A DNA stretch of 64,000 nt, from the NCBI GenBank assembly GCA_037349105.1, contig JAYJMM010000114.1, positions 3,897,501 through 3,961,500 on the forward strand, read 5' to 3'. The position numbers and the translations under genes are program-made. The first letter of the stretch is position 1, and the number at the start of each line of letters is the position of its first letter. The stretch comes from Limnomonas spitsbergensis (taxonomy: Eukaryota > Chlorophyta > Chlorophyceae > Chlamydomonadales). The notes under the pieces were generated by a model that saw only the letters and a program-made list of their open reading frames with translations, searched no databases and was not told the DNA's origin. Positions 55,609 through 64,000 of this stretch are shown here, one piece after another.

Positions 55609-58600
55609 ATGTTCACGAACGAATTTCAGGGTGGGAGCTCCGTCGAGATGCTCGCACCCAACGGCAGCAGCCCGCTACAGCTCTGGAAAGTATCCGGCCC
55701 TCCCAAGTCCCTTCAAAAAGTCTACGACAAAGACGTCAAGGGCTACATGTTCAGCTTCAGCACCGGCACCAAGCTGCAGCTGCCTAAGGACGACAAAGCC
55801 ACACTTGGGCTAGTGCAGCCATTCCTGGTCTTTCAAATCAACATGCCACAGGTGAATAATTGTGCAGCACACGAAATGCGGGACTCAGTGCATGGCGAAG
55901 GCGCATGGAGTGGCACAGCATTTCAGCCAGCACCGCCCATGCGGACGCCCTACACTATGCCTTGTGGTTGGCGCAGTGTTGCATACATGTCGTGCATGGC
56001 TCGGGTTGGTCAGTCCAGTCGCATGACATCCCAATCAGGTGGTTGCCTTGACGTTGGACGTTGCAACAGCGCACTCTCCAATTCAGAGCATGTCAAAGCG
56101 TGGCATGGGCATGGACCTGTACCTTCACATGTGACATCCAGAGAACCAGAATCCATGTGGATACGCACCAGGAAGTGCCTAACGCATGGTGTATGGCGCA
56201 TGGCCTGGAGTGGAGGCTTGAGCATCAGGCCTCATCTCACAGCGGTCCTTGCTTCAGATCTATCGGATGTTCGGATCCAGAATGATGACGGTCCATGGCA
56301 TGCCCCAGCATGCCTTATGTTTAGTACAAACCAGGCTGTGAACTTAAACGCTAGGAGGATTTGGTACTCTGAGAGTCAGCTTGAAGGGTTGTGTGAACAT
56401 GTCCAGAAAGATATCTGTGCTTGTAGTCTTCCCAGGCCTGATTTAGGCTGGGGCATGCAAGCAAACATATCCTGGCTGGCAGTGCGCGCCGATGGGCTTC
56501 GAAGTGCAGGGCTGGATCAGATGGCACAGGCTTGGCATGATCGCATGGCGCACGCGCAGGCTGGACTGGCAAACAAAGGATGCTGGCCATATCAAAATTG
56601 TGCCCCTAGGCGATTTTTGGAATCAGCTGTGTACCATATCGGGCACCATGCCAAGGGTTTGGACAGGCTGGACTAATCCTAGGCTGCCAGTTATGTGAAT
56701 TGGGAGATGTGGTGCTGGCGTGAGGTCTGAAATGGTGGTGGGGGTGTTCCACACATCTTCTTAACAAGGAGGTCTTGGAGGGATTAAAGCACAGGACCCA
56801 CAGGCACCTGCATGGGGCAATCGCGCTCACACACGCAGTACAACGCACGTTTAGTCTAAACCCTCAACCTTTAACTCTGTACCCTCTCCACAGGTCCAAG
56901 CGCTGACTGTGGAGCTGGGCGTTACTGACACGACGGGGACGCGGCGGCGGGTGCTACTGTCCTCCTCTTTTGCGGAGCTGAAGGCGACCCCACTGCACTG
57001 CCAGGTGGGCGGGCTATTCGTTTTTATGGGATAAGGGTTCAGCTGAACCACTCCCACAAGTCGAATTGTATCGATGTGGCTTCTTAGCTGAGAGAGGAAG
57101 GCCGCCCTGTTGCACGGATATTTGGGTGGGGAATTTGCTGTAGGCATTAGGGTTTGGCGTGAAGTGTTAAGTGACAACACACCATCAAATTGCACCACTG
57201 CTTTTGCGGTGCTCGAGGTTACTCTGTTGTACTGCTGAGTGGGCAAGTGGGTGCCATGGCTGGAGGCAGTTAAGAAGGGTAGGCAGGAAGGGTTGGCAGG
57301 AAGGACAGGCACCTTTCTGCTGGGAGGGGACAGCAAGTAAATGTTTTAGTGGAAGAGGGGCAAGCCTATGGATGTAAGAATGGTTTCTTTCAGTGTGTCA
57401 GCTTCAATTCTGGGCTGTTTCAGCTACATTTAAGGTATTTCAGCTACAAGGTGTTTCAGCCACAGTTCGGCGAAGGGGGGCAAGCCTATGGCATGACTGC
57501 ATGAGGCCTTCTTCTAGGCGAGGCAGTTTGTTGTTCATCGTTTTGAAGAAATTTGCGTTTATGCTGGGACGGTTGGGGAACTAGTTGGAATAGGAGCATG
57601 CCCACACTCCTCAGGCAGTGGCAGGAGGCCAAACTTGAGGCACAACAGGGTGTCATGCATCGGAAGGGAATCGTTGCTGCCCCAATAGCAAGTGTGTATG
57701 TGTGTGTTTTGTTTGTTTGTGTGCAAGTGCGTGTGTGTGTGTGTTTGTTTGTGTGTGTGTGCTTTATGTGTTTTAAATGTGTGTGTGTATTTGTTTGTTT
57801 GTGTTTGATTGTGTATGTGTGTGTGCGCGTGTGCTTGTTAGTGTGCAGCAGGCCCCCAGGTGCTCATTCTGCCACTGGTCCGTGAAGGCTAGCTGAACCT
57901 GGCTCTGATGCCCTCAGAGATGGTGTGTATCTCATCATCTCACGAGGTTTATACCTTGGACCCTGAACCCTTCTGTCACCCCCAGGTGCCCATTCTGCCA
58001 CTGGTCCGTGACGGCTGGCTGAACCTGGTCCTGGCTCTCTCAGAGCTGGTACCGCTCCTCTTCCGCGGCAGCGCCTTCAGGCAGCTGGACACGCTTACCA
58101 TCAGTGGCTCGTGCAAGCTGAGACGCGTCTTCACGCTCCGGGAGGTGGCAGCAGGCGACGAGGTGGGTGGGGGATAGGGAGGGAGGGCAGGAAGGAGCAT
58201 GGGTGGGAGGGAGGTTTGCGGAGGAACGTGGATGACAGGGAGTGAGGGAGGGTTGAGGGGATGGTGGCTCATGCAAGCTGAGGCGCGTCCTCACGCTCCG
58301 GGAGGTGGCAGCAGGGAGGGTGAAAGGGAGGGAGCGAGGGATGGAGGGAAGGAGCGTGGGTGGGGTGGAGGGTTCCGGAGGGAACGTGGATGACAGGGAT
58401 CGAGGGAGGGTTGAGGAGATGGTGGTGCATACAAGCTGAGGCGCGTCTTCACGCTTCGGGAGGTGGCAGCAGGGTGGGTGAAGGGGAGGAGGGAGGGAGG
58501 GAGGAAAGGAGGGAGGGAGGGTGGGAGGGAGGGAGGGTAGGTGGGTGGTAGGAAGGTAGAGAGCGTGAGTGTGTAGAAGGGAGGGTGGATGGGAGGGTGG

Positions 58601-61600
58601 CACATGCAAGCTGAGGCGCGTCTTCACGCCCAGGGAGGTGGCGGCAGGCGATGAGGATGGTGGGTGAAAGGGGGGGAGGGCTGCTTCTCGTTGCAGAACC
58701 TGCTGCTGCCCAAGAGCCTTAACTTCAAACGTAAGACGCGGACATAACAATTGTTTACACCTTTGCTTATCCTTTTACTCGTCTGCACCTCCCGTCGCAG
58801 GACTTGCTGCTGCCCAAGGGCCTTAAATTCAGACTGTATGATGCAAACAAACATTTCCTTACACCTTTGCATCCTTTTACTCGTCTGCACCTCCCGTCGC
58901 AGGACTTGCTGCTGCCCAAGGGCCTGGAGTTCCCGCTGGGCCTCCTTGTCTGCACGCAGCTGCTGGGCACGGCGAGCCTCGGCGCGATGGCGGCAGGCCA
59001 CTTGGCATCCACATCGGCCGCCGCGACGGTGACGACGGGAGGCACCTGCGGCCGTGGCATGCTCGCAGGTGCGTTGCTGCTCTTCACATAGGGTGGCTGA
59101 CCGGGCCCGCGGCGGCGTTTCTTTTTTTTGACGCTAGGAAATTACGGTTTCCGTGTTTGTCCTACCTGGCCTGATAATTAGCTTTGAATCAGGAATCCCT
59201 GCTTGACTGGTTCACCGTCCAAGATGCTATGTGGGGCGCCCAGCATCGCAGCCGCCTGATCTGTAGGAATGCTGCCTACCGTATATTGAAGGAATGCTGT
59301 GTAATCTGTAGGACTGCTGCTAAATTGCTAAAATCTGTTGGAAGGCTGCCTACCGTAGAACGCCTTAGACTCCGCGCACCCCCCAAAAAAGATTTTTCTT
59401 TTCGTCGCGCAGCTAAAAAGAGTTTTTAAAACGGTCGCGCAGCAACGAATTTTTAATTTAATATAACGTCGCGCAGCAGTTAATTTAATTCAACATCGCG
59501 CATCACTGGAAATAATTTAAATTTCCTTCCGCGCAGCACTTTCAGCTAGTACAGTAAAACTTAGTTAAAACCCTCAAGGTCAGCAAAAGTCATCATACAG
59601 TAGTCAAAATTCATCCACCTCCGGTACGCGGTCAGCAAAAGTCATCATAGTCATCCTCCTCCGGTACACGTTCAGCAAAATTCAGCATATTCATCATCAT
59701 CATCCTCCTCCGTCTCCTCCTCCTCCTCCGTCTCCTCCTCCTCCTCCCACTCCCCCTCCTCCACCTCCTCCTCCACCTGCTCCTCCACCTGCTCCTCTTG
59801 CTCCTGATCCTCCTGATCCTCCTGATCTCCCTGATCCTTCAGATCTCCCTGATCCTCCAGATCCCCCTGATCCTCCAGATCCTCCTGACCCTCCGTGTCC
59901 TCCTCCCCCTCCTTCTCTGCCTGCTTCGCCTTGGCCGCCTTGGTCTTGTTAGCCCTGCATGTGGCTTTCCTTTGCTTGTGAGTCTTGCCCGGCAGCCTCT
60001 TCCGCTTGGTCTTGGCCACCAAGCCAGCAGCCACTGTCACAGCATCGGATGTCCTCGGGGCCACCTAAGGGTTCGTGCAGGAAAATGACAAAATATGACT
60101 GAACGGATGTCGAATCAAACAGTCGCGAGCTAGCGCGCGAATTTTTCTAAAAAATGCTGCTTTTAATTCAAACCGCGCACCCTCAAAATAGTTGTTCGGG
60201 TACCTGACTGACGCTCCGCGCAGCGGCGATTTTTGAATTAATATTAGCGCGCAGCCATGTCCGCGCACCCCAATAATTATTAAATTACGAGCGGAGTCAA
60301 AGTCGTTCTACGGTAATTCATAGGAAGGCTACGTATGCTGTTGGACGGCTGCCGTACCTGTAGGAAGGCTGCGAAAATCCCTTAGGAAAGCTGCCGTATC
60401 TGTAGGGAGGCTGCCTAATTCATAGGAAGCTACACGGTACATACCCTGTAGGGCTGCTGCCTCCCGGTAGTTAGTAGAAAGGTTGCGTATTCTGTAGGAC
60501 TTCTGCCTAATGTGTTGGAAAATTAACCACTGTTTCCTCCCGACCTCCACCGATCAGGCAACCCAGCTGCTGCACGTGGCAGCGGCCGCAAACCTGTGTT
60601 GGTTGTCAAGGTTGTCGACGACGACTCCTCGGGCGACGAAGAGGGCCTCAGCTCGGGCATCCGACAGATTGATCTCACAGTCGGCAGCGGAGCCTCGGCG
60701 CATCCAGAGAGCGCATGGGCGCAGCGGGCCGTGGGGGATGCACAGCCACCTTCAAGCCGGCTGAACCGTCCGCTGGGAGGTGGCGGCGGCGCTGCTGCTG
60801 CTGCTGCTGGGCAGGCAGGGGTGAGGGGCGTCGGCCAGGGGTTGAACGCGGGCAGGCGTGCCATCTCCGCGCAGACGGTGCTGCGTGACGACGACAGCGA
60901 TTGTGGGAGCGGCAGCCTGGCGGTGTACTCGGCAGCGGGCACGGCGGCGGGCAGCGGCGCGCAGCCCCACGGCGCCGCCGCGGGATCCGCTGGCGGTGCG
61001 GCGCCGTCACCTTCCGCGGCAGGCCGCGTTTTGACCCTGCCCGGCGGCGGCGGCGCGTACAAGCCGGTGGTGTCACCGCCGTTCCCGAAGGCGGTCTACT
61101 CGCAGCGTGCACAGAGCGGGCCGGCCCGCATGTGCGACGATGTCAGCGGCGTCGGCGGGCCGCTCAAGAGCCCCGCGGGCGGCGGCGACGGCGGGATGAC
61201 GCCGCTCACGCCCAACTCTGCTGCCCGCCACGGCCGCCGCTCGGTCCTGGCCATGGCGGCGGCGGGGCGCAACATCCCAAGCACCATCATAGAGGCGGAG
61301 CCGCTCAGGTCCTCGTCTGACAAGCGTGCGGCCGCAGCCGCCGCGGCAGGTACATTGATGAACCCTAAACCCTAAACTAGGCACTAGGGGGTTTGAACCC
61401 TCAACCCTTAAGACGTGCATGTGCTTGACCCTTAACCCTAAGGTCCACCCATGAGGGTCTTGCAGTTTCTGGGCTTAAGGGTTTCACTGCCATCTGACCT
61501 TGCGCCCTTTCTCCTTCCACCCACCTTTCGTTTGCAGCAGCAGCGGGCAGTCCTACGCGACCCTTGCTGCAGCAGCGTGGTGTGGCAGCTCCTGCAAGAG

Positions 61601-63703
61601 TTGCCGCCGGCGCAGCGAGCGGCACCAGCAGCATTCTGGGGAGTTCGCCTGGAAAGGCAGCTTCTCCCACTTTGGGCGCACGGCGGGACCTGTGCTCGCT
61701 GCTGCAGGTCGGGAGCCCTGCAATTCTGTTTGGGGTGTAAAAGGCAAACATTGTTTGAGGAACTTCGTATTTTGCTGAAGGGTCAAAGACAAATGACACA
61801 ATTTCAGGTACATTGCGACCCCTGCGTTTCTTTAGAGGGGGTCAAAGACCAAAACATTTGCTTGAGGTACATTGCAGCCTCTGTGTCTCTCCAGAGGGGG
61901 TGGGTGGGTGAAAGACTGTGAGCGACATTCCAGGCACGTCACGGCCTAGGGCCGAGAGACCCTGCCGGTGGGGGGAAGGGCGGGTCCACGCTTATACAAG
62001 AAAGCTTTTCCCAGGGCTTGGGACAGAAATACGGGGCATGCCCTGTATTGAAACACAGGGCATGCCCTAAATGGCTATATTGGAAAACAGGGCATGCCCT
62101 ACATTGAAATACGGGGCATGCCCTATATTGAAACACAAGGCATGCCCTAAATGGCTATATTGGAAAACAGGGCATGCCCTACATTGAAATACGGGGCATG
62201 CCCTATATTGAAACACAAGGCATGCCCTAAATTGCTATATTGGAAAACAGGGCATGCCCTACATTGAAGTACGGGGCATGCCCTATTTTGAAACACAAGG
62301 CATGCCCTAAATGGCTACATTGGAAAACAGGGCATGCCCTTAAGTGTTTCTCTCCCTGTTTCTCCCTCGGACGCTGAAATGCATGGCGCCTGGTACCACC
62401 GTATTTATGTACCGCAAACCTTGGACCCTGCCTTGAATACTGAAACCCCTTGCGGTGAATCTTTGACCATCAATCTTGAACACTCAATCTTGAACATGTT
62501 ACCGATACCCCGAAATCTAGGTTCGGAGCTCTGGACACGACATCCCGAACCCTAAATCATTGACCCTAAATAGCCCAAAATACTTAACCCCAAATCCTGA
62601 ACCCTTGATCCAGAACCCTAAATCCTACAACCTGAACCCTAAAGCTCGTGCTGCGCACCCTGAACCTTGCAGGTGAACTCGTCTCTGGATTTCACGGCGT
62701 CAGCTGGCGGGCCCGTCCGGATTGGGGACATCATGGCAGGGCCCGCGCCTGGCGGCGTCAGCGGCATCCGGGGCCCCCGGGGCCAGCAGCAGGCGCCCTC
62801 AGTAGCGTCGCCCGCGGCCACGCTACTGACCAACATGTTCAGCCTGATGCAGAGCGTCATCCTCCCGGCGGGCACCAGAGACAGGTGCACCTCGTTTCGT
62901 GTCTAGTGTTTATTTGGCACGAGAGACAGGTGCGTCTTGTTTAGGGTTGGGGTGGCACAAGAGACTGGTGCGTCTGGTTTAGGGTTTAGATGGCACGAGA
63001 GATTGGTGCGCCTCGTTAAGGGTTTAGGTGGCACGAGAGACAGGTGCGCCTCGTCACCAGTCCCCAGTCAATCGGGCCTGTCGGTTACCTCAAGCTAGTT
63101 TTCAGCGACTCCAGATGCACATCAGATTGCAACAGGAGTGCAACAGGGATGATCTGCAAGATCCACGTCATTTTAGATTTAGGCTGTGCAAAATCCAGGC
63201 TGTACAAGATCAACGTTGTGCAGGATCCAGGCTGTCAAAGCTGGACATATTCAGCCAGGCATCCTTTCTCTCCTACAGTTGCTGACCTTGCCCTAGCTGC
63301 CCCCCCCCAGCTTCTTGTCAGCTGCCCCCTCAGTACGAAGCCCTGCTCTCGCCGTCATCTCTTTCCAGGCAAATGATCCCCAAATTCTGAACACTGTCGA
63401 AATGGTAGGATGTCAGTGCTGTTCAGATCCTGCTGATCTCCGAGTCCAACTTCTTTCGACGCCCTCTGCCTCTTTCAAACGTCAGGTACTCCAACGAAAA
63501 GTCCGACAAGGCGGGCGGGAACATATCCTCCTCGTCCTCCGCCTCGACGACCCCGCAGCGCCAGGCGCCTCCGACCAACCAGCGCCCGACGGCCCCGCTC
63601 GCGTCCTCGCGGCCGCGGATGGGGTCGGACGGGCCGTCGTCCAGCGCAGCGGGGGCGTCCCCGTCCCGCAACACGGGATCGAACGCGGCGGCGCCAGCTG
63701 CAG
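55609..63703 (+). CDS. CFAP20-domain protein, CFAP20DC-like (3' end outside window)
   Basis: Exons seen: 55609-55851, 56894-57004, 57986-58162, 58903-59068, 60558-61349, 61538-61707, 62673-62884, 63486-63703; the gene continues to the right. Phases agree across all junctions. The start MFTNEFQGGSSVEML, then LQLPKDDKATLGLVQPFLVF, TGTRRRVLLSSSFAELKATP and SGSCKLRRVFTLRE match the CFAP20/DUF667 domain, closer to CFAP20DC (MFKNEFQGG, ILGLIQRFLVLQI, CKLRKIFTL) than to CFAP20 itself. From about residue 195 the protein is low-complexity (Ser/Ala/Gly/Pro), with higher G+C. CFAP20-domain proteins are associated with ciliary axonemes, so the organism is probably flagellated; function here is inferred only. 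Confidence 0.85.
57855..58030 (+). repeat. Duplicate of CFAP20DC exon 3 acceptor and start
   Basis: cccccag|gtgctcattctgccactggt, then ccgtgaaggctagctgaacc at 57853-57905 is a copy of the true exon 3 start (57980-58030), but it contains an in-frame TAG, so it is dead as an exon. Confidence 0.85.
58100..58670 (+). repeat. Tandem copies of CFAP20DC exon 3 end plus donor
   Basis: gcaagctgagacgcgtcttc, then acgctccgggaggtggcagc is repeated at about 58274, 58432 and 58608 (spacing about 160-175 bp), separated by G-rich gggagggagg filler. The last copy retains gcaggcgatgag before a G-rich stretch. Confidence 0.9.
58683..58920 (+). repeat. Three copies of CFAP20DC exon 4 acceptor and start
   Basis: The acceptor and first codons (cgtcgcag|gacttgctgctgcccaag) occur at about 58697 (AACCTGCTG variant), 58801 and 58903. 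The last is joined to the long coding frame. The first two would each give a short exon ending in a GTA(A/T)G-like site. Confidence 0.88.
59240..60540. repeat. Host intron repeat (gtaggaaggctgcc) around the TIR element
   Basis: Units such as ctgtaggaaggctgcctac occur on both sides of the TIR element (59260-59350 and 60320-60520), so the element inserted into an existing intronic repeat of CFAP20DC intron 4. Confidence 0.75.
59351..60315 (-). mobile_element. TIR element, copy 2 (about 965 bp)
   Basis: Left taccgtagaacgccttagac plus tccgc; right end complement taccgtagaacgactttgac plus tccgc, so TIRs are about 25 bp with three mismatches. It matches the copy at 36753-37445 inverted. A minus-strand frame at 60064-59672 encodes a basic start (KTKRKRLPGKTHKQRK) and a long Glu/Asp/Gln-rich tail; it is probably expanded repeat rather than a transposase. 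Confidence 0.83.
61790..61920 (+). repeat. Two-copy repeat in CFAP20DC intron 6
   Basis: aggtacattgcgacccctgc, gtttctttagagggggtcaaag is followed by aggtacattgcagcctctgt, gtctctccagagggggtg. Confidence 0.8.
62030..62345 (+). repeat. GGGCATGCCC-palindrome repeat array in CFAP20DC intron 6
   Basis: About a dozen ggcatgccct sites spaced 20-30 bp, arranged in a higher-order unit of about 78 bp (acagggcatgccctacattg, aaatacggggcatgccctat, attgaaacacaaggcatgcc, ctaaatggctatattggaaa), four units. Each site is the self-complementary GGGCATGCCC or AGGCATGCCC. Confidence 0.92.
62870..63060 (+). repeat. Tandem copies of CFAP20DC exon 7 end plus donor
   Basis: ggcaccagagacag|gtgcacctcg is followed by four copies (ggcacgagagacag|gtgcgtcttg, ggcacaagagactg|gtgcgtctgg, ggcacgagagattg|gtgcgcctcg, ggcacgagagacag|gtgcgcctcg) at about 40-55-bp spacing, joined by ttagggtttaggt filler. 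Confidence 0.92.
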
Positions 63704-64000
63704 GTAGGAGGGCGTCCCTCTGTTGAAGCCCGAATCGCATCTTCTGCCCCACGACCGACTGTCCTGTCCTCACTTAGGACCGAATTCTTACCTTTGACAT
63801 GAGTACTCAATGCGGCGTTACCGTACCGCGATGCATTTTACCAGAGGGCCGTGGTCCCCAGGGTCTGCAGGGTTTAAACCCTTAACCCTGCAACCACACA
63901 AAAAAGATTCTGGAAGATTCTGGAAACCTCTCACTTCAGGACGTAGGCCTTGCAATACCTAGGCCCTGCAACACCTAGGACTTGCAACACCTAGACTTTG
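63704..64000 (+). other. Intron sequence at the right edge
   Basis: Follows the CFAP20DC exon 8 donor. The end repeats tgcaacacctaggacttgca-type units. No exon recognised before the window ends. Confidence 0.5.

Noticed and set aside
59672..60064. Acidic nuclear protein gene inside the TIR element
   Set aside because: The frame is mostly a GAG/GAT/CAG-type repeat expansion without transposase features; kept only as part of the element.

Overview
The window is nuclear DNA from an intron-rich eukaryote, most likely a flagellated green alga. Three points support this. The predicted proteins include plastid-type (fibrillin/PAP) and ciliary-type (CFAP20-domain) products. RAD51D and the LBP/BPI protein most resemble the plant-lineage forms. 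Plant-type telomere-like TTTAGGG words are scattered through introns. No species is named because the sequence does not fix one. There is no prokaryotic organisation: no operons and no ribosome binding sites. All gene models below were spliced by eye with GT..AG junctions whose phases were checked.

Layout, left to right. (1) Below 1 to 5182, minus: N-terminal half of an LBP/BPI-like lipid-binding secreted protein; it runs off the left edge. (2) 5764-11719, plus: a complete RAD51D-like recombinase, head-to-head with (1). (3) 13611-21702, plus: an MFS transporter with a transit-peptide-like N-terminus. (4) 22-28.9 kb: gene-poor, with LINE 3' ends, one carrying a 16-bp target-site duplication. 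(5) 28978-35188, plus: a protein kinase with a large N-lobe insertion and an HGD catalytic loop. (6) 35.2-39.6 kb: gene-poor, with a TIR element and another LINE end. (7) 39667-42222, minus: a GRF zinc-finger plus CCHC zinc-knuckle protein, with a MITE carrying a 37-G run just upstream. (8) 44846-49200, plus: a plastid-lipid-associated protein (fibrillin) with a tandemly duplicated 81-bp exon. (9) 50906-53800, minus: BolA-like protein. (10) 55609 to beyond 63703, plus: CFAP20DC-like protein, divergent from BolA; it runs off the right edge.

The most striking property is shared by nearly all the genes. Introns are inflated by tandem repeats whose unit spans the adjacent exon-intron junction, so each repeat carries a copy of the exon end plus the 5' splice site, or of the 3' splice site plus the exon start. 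I count about fifteen cases in seven genes, from two copies to nearly sixty. This looks like a genome-wide mode of intron growth by slippage or duplication anchored at splice junctions. It produces long arrays of potential alternative splice sites and, in the fibrillin gene, a complete duplicated in-phase exon.

The genes do not form one pathway. They cover recombination repair (RAD51D), plastid lipid bodies (fibrillin), Fe-S/redox biology (BolA), cilia (CFAP20DC), transport (MFS), signalling (kinase) and secreted lipid binding (LBP/BPI).
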